Assembly: GCF_016009175.1 (NCBI RefSeq) | Contig: NZ_JADUCM010000041.1 | Location: 1 to 42,127, forward strand | DNA from: Pseudomonas alkylphenolica | GTDB taxonomy: Bacteria; Pseudomonadota; Gammaproteobacteria; Pseudomonadales; Pseudomonadaceae | Direction: 5' to 3' | DNA length: 42,127 bases | In this document: in pieces, positions 1 through 8,290 of the stretch | Layout: every line of letters starts with the position of its first letter | Numbering within the stretch: position 1 is the stretch's first letter | Made by a program: the position numbers and the translations under genes | Notes under the pieces: model-generated | What the model was told of the DNA's origin: nothing | Databases searched by the model: none | What the model saw: the letters and a program-made list of their open reading frames with translations, nothing else

Positions 1-110
1 CCCCCCCCCCCCACCCCCCCCGCCCCCCGGCCCGGGCGGGCCGTCCTGTGTAAAACCACCCCCCCCCCCCCAGGGGTCCCCCCCCCCCCCCCCGGGCCCG
101 CAACGTGGGC
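1..110. other. Low-complexity C-rich contig edge
   Basis: The first 110 bases are mostly runs of C broken by short G blocks, quite unlike the balanced sequence from base 111 on. No gene, promoter or hairpin can be read here. The abrupt change at the stop codon of the first gene suggests low-quality sequence at a contig end rather than real biology, so any terminator of the permease gene would be unreadable. Confidence 0.7.
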
Positions 111-1364
111 TTACCAGCCGCCTGGCAACCAGCCAAATGCACTGGCAATCGCGTAAGCCATGCTGCACAGGTAAAGGATGACCACCAGTACCTGAATCAG
201 CGGATGGGCAATCCAGCCGCACTGCCAGGCGGGCACGATGTCACCGTTCTTGCGTGCAGAACGCAGCATCAGGATGGGCATGATCGACAGGATCACGCCG
301 CTGAACACACCGGCAAAATACAACGCGTTAACAAAGCCGACCATGCCGCTGTAGGCCAGGATGAACGGCGGTACGCAGACGATGGCCAGCACCAGCAGAC
401 GGTTCTTCGGATTGCTCTCCGAGCCCAGGCTTTTGAACTTGTCGAAGATGTTGGTCAGGAAGCTGCCGCCCAGGCCCCAGTACGAAGTCATCATCGCGCA
501 CAGGGCAAAGGTGTTGGCGGTGTAGAACGCCCACTGCCCAAGGGCCTGGCCCCACGCCAGGGTGGCTACCTCGGTCTGGTTTTCCAGGCCGTTGAGGGCA
601 ATCACCGACATCGGCACGATCGCCAGCAGGATGAAGGTGATCACCATGCCGGTAATGACCGCGACTGGCAGACGCTTGGGCGCGTGGCTGAAACCACGGG
701 CCATCTCCGGCACCACGTACTGCGCAGAAAAGCAGAACACGGCAATGTTGAACACCGGGATCATGTAGATCCAGCTGCCATCGAACAGGTTGGCAAAGTC
801 GGTGTGCTCATTGATCAGCGTCGCCACCACCAGCACCAGGGTCATCGAGACCATGCCGATGCTGATGAACTTCTCGCCCTTACCGATGGCCTTGAGCCCC
901 AGGTACAGCACAAACGCGGCCGGCAGGAAGAACAGCAGGCTGCCCAGCGCCGGGCTGATACCAAAGAACTCACTGAGAATCTTGCCACTGCCGCTCATGT
1001 AGGCGGTCAGCGCACCGATGCTGTTGACCGCCACCGAGAGAAAGATCGCCCAGGCCCCGAAGGAACCGACGTAGCGCTGCGCCAGGCCACTCAACTGGTG
1101 ATGGCTGCGGGTGCGCAAGGTGGTTTCCGAGACGTACAGCATGGAGATGGTGGTGAAGACGCCGGCAACGGCCAGCCATAGCAGCAATGGCATGTAGCCG
1201 GCCAGGCGGCTGGCATAGGCCATCGACAGCACGCCAGCACCGATGTTGGTGCCCACGATCATCGCCACGGCCTCGACGAAGGTCAGGCGTTTGACCTCAA
1301 GGCCCGAAGATTCGGACGTGGAAGCGTCAGCACCGCTGACGGCGGTGCGGGGGGTTGCACTCAT
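111..1364 (-). CDS. HAAAP-family (Trp/Tyr permease-like) amino-acid transporter
   Basis: This is a 417-residue inner-membrane protein with about eleven hydrophobic segments. The N-terminal GTNIGAGVLSM stretch is the conserved first-helix loop of the hydroxy/aromatic amino-acid permease family (Trp_Tyr_perm), which imports amino acids with protons or sodium. About 30 polar residues precede the first helix, and the protein ends in a short hydrophobic tail, so the family length is complete. An ATG at 1364 is preferred; an in-frame GTG lies four codons upstream at 1376, and neither has a strong ribosome site. It stands alone, transcribed leftward to the degraded window edge. The family is clear; the substrate is not. 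Confidence 0.85.
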   Translation of the reverse strand: MSATPRTAVSGADASTSESSGLEVKRLTFVEAVAMIVGTNIGAGVLSMAYASRLAGYMPLLLWLAVAGVFTTISMLYVSETTLRTRSHHQLSGLAQRYVGSFGAWAIFLSVAVNSIGALTAYMSGSGKILSEFFGISPALGSLLFFLPAAFVLYLGLKAIGKGEKFISIGMVSMTLVLVVATLINEHTDFANLFDGSWIYMIPVFNIAVFCFSAQYVVPEMARGFSHAPKRLPVAVITGMVITFILLAIVPMSVIALNGLENQTEVATLAWGQALGQWAFYTANTFALCAMMTSYWGLGGSFLTNIFDKFKSLGSESNPKNRLLVLAIVCVPPFILAYSGMVGFVNALYFAGVFSGVILSIMPILMLRSARKNGDIVPAWQCGWIAHPLIQVLVVILYLCSMAYAIASAFGWLPGGW

Positions 1365-1598
1365 GATCACACTCACTGCGTATTTGTATTTATTACCGGA
1401 AGCACCTGAATCGATGCGTCACAGCGCCACTGTCAGAACGGTCGCGCTGTTCCATGGACTTTCGAGCGGCGGGCAAAATATCACACAAGGTGTTTGAAAT
1501 AACATTCAACGAGGGCGAAAGAGTGTGTATCAAGATTTCTTGAAAATGCTTTAAAAGCAGACAGTTAGCGAGCTTGAGCAATAACGGGCAGAGGTCAA

Positions 1599-1616
1599 GC
1601 CCGACCAAGGTCGGGC
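1599..1616 (-). terminator. Short GC-rich stem-loop after the reductase gene
   Basis: GCCCGACC and GGTCGGGC form a perfect inverted repeat separated by AA, giving a 7-bp stem with a four-base loop. It lies about 20 bases past the stop of the minus-strand reductase. The following bases on that strand (TTGACCTCT) are only modestly T-rich, so it may be a weak intrinsic terminator. Confidence 0.45.
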
Positions 1617-1636
1617 GACTTCTATAGGGCGGGTGA

Positions 1637-2647
1637 TCAGAATTCCAGGCAAATCTTGCCGAAATGCTGGTTGCTCTCCTGATAGCGAAACGCGTCGACG
1701 ATCTGCTCCAGGGCGAAGGATTTGTCGATGACCGGACGCAGGCCGTTGGCATCGATGGCCCGCACCAGCGCCTGCTGATGAGCGCGGCTCCCCACCAATA
1801 CGCCTTGCAGGCGAATCTGCCGTACCAGCGCCTGCACCAGCGGCAATTGGCCGGCGACGCCGGTCAGAATACCGATCAGCGAGATATGCCCGCCTATGCG
1901 CGCAGCGATCATGGATTGCTCCAGGGTTGCCGGGCCGCCCACTTCGATGACGTGATCCACACCGCGGTTGCCGGTGATCTGGCGTACCGTTTCGCCCCAG
2001 GCCGGGGTCTTGCGGTAGTTGATCAGGTGATCAGCGCCCATGGCCTTGAGGCGTTCGAGTTTCTCGTCGCTCGACGAGGTGGCAATTACCGTGGCGCCGG
2101 CCAGCTTGGCAAACTGCAACGCGAATATCGACACACCGCCTGTCCCTTGCACCAGTACCGTGTCGCCCGGCTTGAGTGAGTCATCGGCCATCAGCGCACG
2201 CCAGGCCGTGACCCCGGCGGTGGTGAGGGTCGCCGCTTCGGCATGGCTGTAGCCTTTGGGGGCGTGGGTAAACGAGGTGGCGCGTGCGGTGACCTGCTCG
2301 CGCGCATAGCCATCGATGCCGTCTCCCGGCACGGTGCCAAAGCCTTCGACCTGCGCCTGGCCGTCCAGCCAGTCCGGGAAAAAGGTACTGACCACCGCGT
2401 CGCCTACGGCAAATTCCGTGACCCCGGCGCCGACCACCGTTACCACCCCGGCGCCGTCAGCCATGGGAATGCGCGGTGCTGTCGGCCCCCACATACCGCT
2501 GACCACGGCAAAGTCGTGGTAGTTGAGCGAGTTGGCATGCAGCCGTACGGTGATTTCTCCCGCCTGCGGTGCTGGCGCCTCGCAGTTGCCGAGCTGAACC
2601 TTGTCGTAACCGCCGCCCGCCTGAACGTAGATAGCCTTGCTGGTCAT
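1637..2647 (-). CDS. Zinc-independent NAD(P)-dependent alcohol dehydrogenase / quinone-reductase-like (MDR family)
   Basis: A 336-residue cytoplasmic oxidoreductase. Residues 25-130 form the GroES-like catalytic domain, and VLVQGTGGVSIFALQ near residue 165 is the nucleotide-binding Rossmann turn, followed by DHVIEVGG near 231. The Cys cluster of the structural zinc site and the catalytic zinc ligands of classical alcohol dehydrogenases are missing, as in the quinone oxidoreductase branch. The start is fixed by an AGGAGG ribosome site eight bases before ATG 2647; the frame stays open further upstream but has no such signal. It is divergent from the sigma-factor gene, with 141 bases between start codons. 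The substrate cannot be told from sequence. Confidence 0.85.
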   Translation of the reverse strand: MTSKAIYVQAGGGYDKVQLGNCEAPAPQAGEITVRLHANSLNYHDFAVVSGMWGPTAPRIPMADGAGVVTVVGAGVTEFAVGDAVVSTFFPDWLDGQAQVEGFGTVPGDGIDGYAREQVTARATSFTHAPKGYSHAEAATLTTAGVTAWRALMADDSLKPGDTVLVQGTGGVSIFALQFAKLAGATVIATSSSDEKLERLKAMGADHLINYRKTPAWGETVRQITGNRGVDHVIEVGGPATLEQSMIAARIGGHISLIGILTGVAGQLPLVQALVRQIRLQGVLVGSRAHQQALVRAIDANGLRPVIDKSFALEQIVDAFRYQESNQHFGKICLEF

Positions 2648-2746
2648 GCGCACCTCCTGATTGGACACGGTAAAGAGCTGATCAGTCTTGGCCGCGACCG
2701 CACGCTGGTCAAGCACCGGCTCTTGCGAAACATCCGGTCAAACATC

Positions 2747-2765
2747 AATAATGCGACTAATTATC
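2747..2765 (+). promoter_or_regulatory. Probable Fur box upstream of the FecI-type sigma factor
   Basis: AATAATGCGACTAATTATC matches 14 of 19 positions of the classical Fur consensus GATAATGATAATCATTATC, including both outer half-sites. It lies 23 bases before the sigma-factor start, in the divergent gap with the reductase. Iron repression of sigma/anti-sigma pairs by Fur is the usual arrangement in Pseudomonas, so the position fits the function. Confidence 0.65.
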
Positions 2766-2788
2766 AATTACTGTGCTGGTTGCCGTTC

Positions 2789-3289
2789 ATGCCTGCTCCC
2801 GATCATGCCGCTCTGCATACGCTCTACAGCGAACACCACGGTTGGCTCAAAGCCTGGCTACGCGCTCGCCTGGGCAATGCCAGCGATGCCGCAGACCTGG
2901 CCCAGGACACTTTCATCCGGGTGCTGACCGCTCGTAATGCGCAGACCATTCGCGAGCCACGCAGCTACCTGGGCGCCATTGCCCATGCACTGATGATCGA
3001 CAAATTCCGCCGCAAGGCACTGGAACAGGCCTACCTTGCCGAACTGGCCAACCGCCCGGAACGCCTGGCCGACTCGCCGGAAACGCGTCTGCTGATTCTT
3101 GAAACCCTGGTGGCCGTGGACACCTTGCTCGATGGCCTGGGCGAGCGGACCCGGCGCATCTTTCTGGCCGTACAGCTCGAAGGCCTGAGTTACGTGGCCA
3201 CTGCCGAGCGTCTGGATATTTCCGTCACCACGGTGAAGAAGCACCTGATCCGCGCCATGACCCATTGCCTGCTGCTGACGGACGACTGA
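2789..3289 (+). CDS. FecI-type ECF RNA polymerase sigma factor
   Basis: A 166-residue extracytoplasmic-function sigma factor. Region 2 spans about residues 8-75, with DLAQDTFIRVL near 37-46 and the -10-binding ALMIDKFRRKA near 67-77. Region 4 spans about 105-160, with the helix-turn-helix EGLSYVATAERLDISVTTVK. Such iron-starvation sigma factors direct RNA polymerase to the promoter of a cognate TonB-dependent receptor. The ATG at 2789 gives the family length; the frame is open far upstream but without family sequence, and no clear Shine-Dalgarno is seen. The stop abuts the FecR start, so the two are translationally coupled, and a Fur box lies just upstream. Confidence 0.93.
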   Translation: MPAPDHAALHTLYSEHHGWLKAWLRARLGNASDAADLAQDTFIRVLTARNAQTIREPRSYLGAIAHALMIDKFRRKALEQAYLAELANRPERLADSPETRLLILETLVAVDTLLDGLGERTRRIFLAVQLEGLSYVATAERLDISVTTVKKHLIRAMTHCLLLTDD

Positions 3290-4237
3290 ATGGCCAATGC
3301 CCTGGATTACCGCACCCTGGAAGCCGCTGCGACCTGGTACGTCCAGCTCAACGCCGCGCAGCCCAGCGACGCCCAGTTACAGGCCTGGCAGGACTGGCTG
3401 GGAAAAAGCCAGGCCCATGCCCAGGCCTGGGCCCGCGTCGAAAAACTGCAACGCCAATTGGGCAGCCTGCCCGCTGATGTCGCCCTGCCGACCCTGGCCG
3501 GTGTACGCGCGCGTCGGCGTGCGGTACTCAAGACCCTGGCCATGCTCCTGGCGGTCGGCGCCACCGGCTGGGCGGTACGGGAAAGTACGCCTGCGCAGGC
3601 GTTGATGGCCGAACTGCGCACTGGCAAGGGGCAGCGGCGACAGGTCAGGCTCAGCGATGGCAGCCAGCTTGAACTCAACAGCGACACAGCCGTGGATGTC
3701 CGTTACGACGGCCAGCTGCGCGCGTTGCGCCTGTACCGTGGCGAAATCATGGTGCAAACCGCCAGCGACCCACGCGCCCGCCCCTTTGAGGTACACACCA
3801 CCGAAGGCCGGGTGCGCGCCCTGGGTACGCGCTTTAGCGTGCGTAGCGAAGAAGGCCGTAGCCAGGTCAGCGTGTTGCAGCACGCGGTGGAGATTCGCCC
3901 GGTGGATAGCCCGCTGCTGATGCTGCGCCTGGACGCAGGGCAATCGGTCAGTTTCAACCAGCGCCAGATCGGCATCGCCCAGGCCGCAGCGCCAGGTACC
4001 GGCGCCTGGACACAGGGCATGCTCACCGTGATCGAGTGGCGCCTGGCCGATTTCGTCGCTGAGCTGCGCCGCTATCGCCCAGGCGTGCTGCGCTGCGCCG
4101 GGGGCATTGCCGACTTGCGTCTGTCCGGTGCCTTTCGCATCGACGATACCGACACCATCCTGGAAAACCTCAGTGCTTCGCTGCCCGTCAACGTGCGCTA
4201 CCTGACGCGTTACTGGGTCAGCATCGAGCCTGCCTGA
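3290..4237 (+). CDS. FecR-type transmembrane sigma regulator
   Basis: A 315-residue single-pass inner-membrane protein. Residues 8-50 form the cytosolic DUF4880 helix bundle (AAATWYVQL, WQDWL), which binds the sigma factor. One transmembrane segment lies at about 78-96, and the periplasmic FecR domain runs from about 105 to 205 with the typical LSDGSQLELNSDTAVDV and LGTRFSVR. The C-terminal part (LSGAFRIDDTDTILENL) resembles the segment that contacts the receptor's STN domain. Its ATG directly follows the sigma-factor TGA. It is expected to hold the sigma factor in check, or prime it, until the loaded receptor signals. Length and domain order are normal. Confidence 0.93.
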   Translation: MANALDYRTLEAAATWYVQLNAAQPSDAQLQAWQDWLGKSQAHAQAWARVEKLQRQLGSLPADVALPTLAGVRARRRAVLKTLAMLLAVGATGWAVRESTPAQALMAELRTGKGQRRQVRLSDGSQLELNSDTAVDVRYDGQLRALRLYRGEIMVQTASDPRARPFEVHTTEGRVRALGTRFSVRSEEGRSQVSVLQHAVEIRPVDSPLLMLRLDAGQSVSFNQRQIGIAQAAAPGTGAWTQGMLTVIEWRLADFVAELRRYRPGVLRCAGGIADLRLSGAFRIDDTDTILENLSASLPVNVRYLTRYWVSIEPA

Positions 4238-4260
4238 TCATTTTCAAAAAATGGGTTGCC

Positions 4261-4279
4261 GATTTTCATTCTCATTCGG
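4261..4279 (+). promoter_or_regulatory. Weak Fur-box-like site before the receptor gene
   Basis: GATTTTCATTCTCATTCGG keeps the ATTCTCATT core common in Pseudomonas Fur sites and matches 11 of 19 consensus positions. It lies in the 104-base gap between fecR and the receptor, 62 bases before the receptor start. It may add direct iron control to sigma-driven transcription. Confidence 0.35.
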
Positions 4280-4341
4280 CTACGCAGGTAAAGCAGCAAA
4301 TCCAGCTGCACATCTGCCCAGCCAATCGAAGGAAAACCTGC

Positions 4342-6813
4342 ATGACCCGCATCTGCCCCCGGGCACCCCGTCCTCTGGTTCGCGCCGTTCACCTGGCACT
4401 GTTTGGCCTGACCCTGGCACCGCTGCCGATTCTGGCCTTGCTGCCAACCCAGGCCCAGGCCCAGAGCGCCAGTACCCGCTTCCAGATTGCCCCGGGGCCG
4501 CTGGGCACTACCCTGAGCCTGTTCGCGACCCGCGCCAACATCACCTTGTCGTTCGATGCCCGGCAGACCCAAGGCCGACAATCTGCCGGACTGCAGGGCG
4601 AGTATTCCATTGAAGAAGGCCTCGCACGCCTGCTTCAGGGCAGTGGCCTGCAGGCCCAGCGCCAGAGCAACGGCGGCTATGTGCTGGTCCCGGCCAACAA
4701 CAGCGGCGCGCTGGAACTGGGCGCGACCAGTATCAATGGCCAATTGCTCGGCGAAACCACTGAGAACACCGGCTCCTACACCACCGCCGCATCGCGCACC
4801 GCGACCAAGCTGCCGTTGTCGATCCGCGAAACGCCCCAGTCGATCACCGTCGTCACCCGGCAACTGATGGACGACCAGGGCGCCCAGAGCATCTCCGATG
4901 TCCTGCGCAATACCCCCGGTGTTTCGGCGCAGACCTACGACAGTGACCGTACCGAGTTCACCAGCCGTGGCCTGGTTATCACCAACTATCAGTACGACGG
5001 GGTCAATACCATCTATGACGGCGTGTATGACGAAGGCACTGCCCATGTCGACATGGCCATCTATGACCGCGTCGAAGTACTAAAGGGCGCTACCGGCCTG
5101 ATGACAGGCTCTGGTGATCCTTCGGCCACCGTCAACCTGATCCGCAAAAAGCCTACCGCGCAGTTTCAGGCTTCAGTGACCGGCAGTGCCGGCAGCTGGG
5201 ATGACTACCGCGGCGAAGGCGATGTTTCCGGCCCCCTGAACAGCAGCGGCACCCTGCGCGGCCGCTTCGTCGGCGCCCAGCAAGACAAGAAGGGCTACCA
5301 GGACCACTACCAGCAGAAAAAAGAGGTGTACTACGGCATTCTCGAAGCCGACATCACCCCCGACACCCTGCTCACCGTCGGTATCGACCAGCAGAACACC
5401 ACACCACGCGGCACCTCCTGGACCGGCAACCCGGTGTATTACGCCGACGGTGGCCGCACGGATTTTTCCCGATCGTTCAACCCGGGCGCCGACTGGAGCC
5501 GCCGCGACTTCCAGAACCGCACCTACTTTGCCTCGCTTGAACAGGCCCTGGCCAACGACTGGACGCTCAAGCTCAGCCTCAATCAGTTGCAAAGCGACCA
5601 CGACACCCGCCTGGCATCGGCCAGTGGCGGCAGCCCGGACCGCGATGGCAACGGCATGTACTTTTTCTGGGGCCGCTGGGAAGGTCATCGGGTGCAGAAT
5701 TCTGCCGACCTGAGCCTGTCCGGGCCGTTCAGCCTGTTCGGCCGCGAGCATGACCTGGTGGTCGGCTACAACACCTCGCACTCGCGCCAGACCGGCAGCA
5801 CCTGGGACACCAGCGAATTCGGCCTGGTGCCGGGGAGCATCTTCGACTGGAACGGTCACATTGGCGTGCCGGACTTCCCGAAGAACGGCAAGTACGAGCA
5901 AAAGAAAAGCCAGAACGGTGCCTACATCGCCACCCGCCTGCGTCCCACCGACGACCTCTCGGTGATCCTCGGTACCCGCGTCAGCACCTTCAAATACCAC
6001 GACAACTATGACTACGACGGCCTCAACCCGAACTTTCCGGACAACTCGGCCAGCTACAAGGAACACGGCGTGGTCACCCCCTACGCCGGTATCGTCTACG
6101 ACCTGAACGACACCTACTCGGTGTACGCCAGCTACACCTCGATCTACCAGCCACAAAGCAACAAGGACGCCAATGGCGTCACCCTCGACCCGGTTGAGGG
6201 CGACAGCTACGAAACCGGTCTGAAAGCGGCCTATTTCGAAGGGCGGCTGAACGCCAGCCTGGCTGTGTTCCGCATCGAGCAGGACAACGTCGCCGAGTCG
6301 ATCGGCACCAACCCGATCACCAACGAAGGCATCTACAAGGCCACCAGCGGCGCCACCACCAACGGCATCGAACTCGAGGTTGCCGGCGAGCTGCAGGAAG
6401 GCTGGAACCTCTCGGCCGGCTACACCTATGCCCGTACCCGTGATGCCGACGAGCAGCGCATGTACGGCTTCCCGATGAGCACCAGCAAGCCTGAGCACCT
6501 GGTGCGGGTGTTCACCACCTACCGCCTCCCGGGCATGCTCGACAAGGTCACGGTCGGCGGTGGCGTGAACTGGCAGAGCGCGTTCTACGGCAAGATCTAC
6601 AGCGGTGCAGTGAACGACTACACCTACATCAAGCAAGGCGGCTATACCCTGGTCGACCTGATGAGCCGCTACCAGTACGACGAGCACCTGAGTTTTACCG
6701 TCAACGCCAACAACGTGTTCGACAAGCGCTACCTGAGCGGGCTGGGCAACTTCGACACCACGTACTACGGCGAACCGCGTAACGTGATGCTGACCACGCG
6801 CTGGGACTTCTGA
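4342..6813 (+). CDS. TonB-dependent siderophore receptor with STN signalling domain
   Basis: An 823-residue outer-membrane receptor. A signal peptide ends at about Ala40 (PTQAQA). The STN domain (about 47-118) marks it as a transducer that signals through FecR. The plug spans about 140-265 with KLPLSIRETPQSITVVTRQ and LRNTPGVSAQ, and a 22-strand barrel runs to the terminal Trp-Asp-Phe. Plug and barrel resemble the FpvA/FhuE branch, which imports pyoverdine or hydroxamate siderophores. AAGGAA seven bases before the ATG is the ribosome site. With the sigma factor and FecR upstream it forms a complete surface-signalling unit. The exact siderophore cannot be named; no siderophore synthesis gene lies nearby. 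Confidence 0.93.
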   Translation: MTRICPRAPRPLVRAVHLALFGLTLAPLPILALLPTQAQAQSASTRFQIAPGPLGTTLSLFATRANITLSFDARQTQGRQSAGLQGEYSIEEGLARLLQGSGLQAQRQSNGGYVLVPANNSGALELGATSINGQLLGETTENTGSYTTAASRTATKLPLSIRETPQSITVVTRQLMDDQGAQSISDVLRNTPGVSAQTYDSDRTEFTSRGLVITNYQYDGVNTIYDGVYDEGTAHVDMAIYDRVEVLKGATGLMTGSGDPSATVNLIRKKPTAQFQASVTGSAGSWDDYRGEGDVSGPLNSSGTLRGRFVGAQQDKKGYQDHYQQKKEVYYGILEADITPDTLLTVGIDQQNTTPRGTSWTGNPVYYADGGRTDFSRSFNPGADWSRRDFQNRTYFASLEQALANDWTLKLSLNQLQSDHDTRLASASGGSPDRDGNGMYFFWGRWEGHRVQNSADLSLSGPFSLFGREHDLVVGYNTSHSRQTGSTWDTSEFGLVPGSIFDWNGHIGVPDFPKNGKYEQKKSQNGAYIATRLRPTDDLSVILGTRVSTFKYHDNYDYDGLNPNFPDNSASYKEHGVVTPYAGIVYDLNDTYSVYASYTSIYQPQSNKDANGVTLDPVEGDSYETGLKAAYFEGRLNASLAVFRIEQDNVAESIGTNPITNEGIYKATSGATTNGIELEVAGELQEGWNLSAGYTYARTRDADEQRMYGFPMSTSKPEHLVRVFTTYRLPGMLDKVTVGGGVNWQSAFYGKIYSGAVNDYTYIKQGGYTLVDLMSRYQYDEHLSFTVNANNVFDKRYLSGLGNFDTTYYGEPRNVMLTTRWDF

Positions 6814-6835
6814 GCGGACCTGCCCGCACCGACGT

Positions 6836-7261
6836 TCACCGCCATGCCAGCATCACCACACCCAGCGTGACCAGGCTGATACCTGCCCACTGGCGCAGGT
6901 CGAGCTTTTCGCCGAGCAAGGTAACCCCGAGCACGGCGACAAGCACCACACTGAGTTTATCCACAGGCGCAATCTGCGATGCCTGGCCCAGTTGCAGGGC
7001 GCGGAAGTAGCAGATCCAGGAGGCACCTGTGGCCAACCCCGACAGCACCAGAAACAGGTAGCTGCGAGGAGAGATCGAGCTCAGCGACTGGTACTGGCCG
7101 GTGGCGTAGAGAATCAGTGCCAGGCTGACCAACACCACCACGGTGCGCAACAGAGTGGCGAAGTCGGAGTTAATGCCGCTGATGCCCACCTTGGCGAAGA
7201 TGGCGGTCAGCGCTGCAAATACGGCGGAGAGCAGCGCCCAGAACGTCCAGGAAGCCAGCAT
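6836..7261 (-). CDS. Half-size EamA/DMT-family transporter
   Basis: A 141-residue protein with about five hydrophobic segments, equal to a single EamA repeat; the usual family members are two fused repeats of about 300 residues. It includes GLATGASWICYFRALQLGQASQIAPVDKLS, the typical repeat end, and closes with LGVVMLAWR. Single-repeat members are known and presumably work as dimers. ATG 7261 is chosen because AGGTGA lies seven bases upstream; an in-frame GTG at 7267 would sit on top of that site. It is convergent with the receptor (22-base gap) and divergent from the deacetylase gene. It appears complete, not a fragment. Confidence 0.85.
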   Translation of the reverse strand: MLASWTFWALLSAVFAALTAIFAKVGISGINSDFATLLRTVVVLVSLALILYATGQYQSLSSISPRSYLFLVLSGLATGASWICYFRALQLGQASQIAPVDKLSVVLVAVLGVTLLGEKLDLRQWAGISLVTLGVVMLAWR

Positions 7262-7362
7262 TGTCACGTCACCTGTAGAAAAGTACCCGGGTCAGCTTAT
7301 AAGGTAGCGCAACGCCAGCGGCAACTGGCAAGATCAACACCTGCCCTGCTCAAGAACCCGCC

Positions 7363-8277
7363 ATGCCCCTGCCGCTGATCTACCACGACGACTACAGCCC
7401 GGACTTTCCTGCCGAGCACCGCTTTCCGATGGACAAGTTCCGGTTGCTGCGCGATCACCTGATCGACAGCGGCCTGACCACCGACCAGGCCTTGATTCGC
7501 CCGCAGATCTGCCCCAACGACATCCTGGCCCTGGCCCATGACCGCGACTACATCGAACGCTACATGCAGGGTGAATTGTCACGCGAGGACCAACGCCGCC
7601 TTGGCTTGCCCTGGAGTGAAGCCTTGGCGCGCCGCACCGTACGGGCAGTGGGTGGTTCGTTGCTGGCAGCAGAGCTTGCCCTGGAGCACGGCATCGCCTG
7701 CCACCTGGCTGGCGGTACTCACCACGCTCATTACGACCACCCGGCCGGTTTTTGCATCTTCAATGACCTCGCCGTGATCAGCCACTACCTGCTCGCCGCC
7801 GGCCGGGTACACCGCGTGCTGATCTTCGACTGCGACGTGCACCAGGGCGACGGCACCGCGCGGATTCTCCACGACACGCCGGATGCCATCACCGTGTCCT
7901 TGCACTGCGAGCAGAACTTCCCGGCGCGCAAGGCACAAAGCGACTGGGACATCCCTTTGCCGCGGGGCATGGGCGACCAGGCTTATCTGAAGGTGGTCGA
8001 GGATGCCCTGAACTATTTGCTCCCGTTGTACCGGCCGGACCTGGTGCTCTATGACGCCGGTGTCGACGTGCACAAGGACGATGCCCTCGGCTACCTGCAG
8101 TTGACCGACGCCGGTGTGGCGGCTCGCGACGAGCATGTACTGCGCCAGTGCCTGGCCCGGGACATCCCGGTGGTGGGCGTTATTGGAGGCGGCTACAGCA
8201 AGGACCGTCAGGCCCTGGCGCGCCGTCACGGCATCCTCCACCACAGCGCCAGCCGGGTGTTGGGTTACTCACAATGA
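7363..8277 (+). CDS. Histone-deacetylase-family zinc hydrolase
   Basis: A 304-residue cytoplasmic enzyme of the arginase/deacetylase fold. Visible active-site parts are the tandem histidines His120-His121 in GGTHHAHYDHP, zinc ligands Asp158 and His160 in DCDVHQGDG and Asp235 in AGVDVHKDD, and the catalytic tyrosine Tyr278 in GGGY. All residues needed for deacylation are present. The short length and spacing resemble the class IV / AcuC-like bacterial group, which deacetylates proteins or small acylated amines; the substrate is unknown. It is divergent from the half-size EamA gene across 101 bases, so the two may share a control region. Confidence 0.9.
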   Translation: MPLPLIYHDDYSPDFPAEHRFPMDKFRLLRDHLIDSGLTTDQALIRPQICPNDILALAHDRDYIERYMQGELSREDQRRLGLPWSEALARRTVRAVGGSLLAAELALEHGIACHLAGGTHHAHYDHPAGFCIFNDLAVISHYLLAAGRVHRVLIFDCDVHQGDGTARILHDTPDAITVSLHCEQNFPARKAQSDWDIPLPRGMGDQAYLKVVEDALNYLLPLYRPDLVLYDAGVDVHKDDALGYLQLTDAGVAARDEHVLRQCLARDIPVVGVIGGGYSKDRQALARRHGILHHSASRVLGYSQ

Positions 8278-8290
8278 CTGTGGAACCGCC

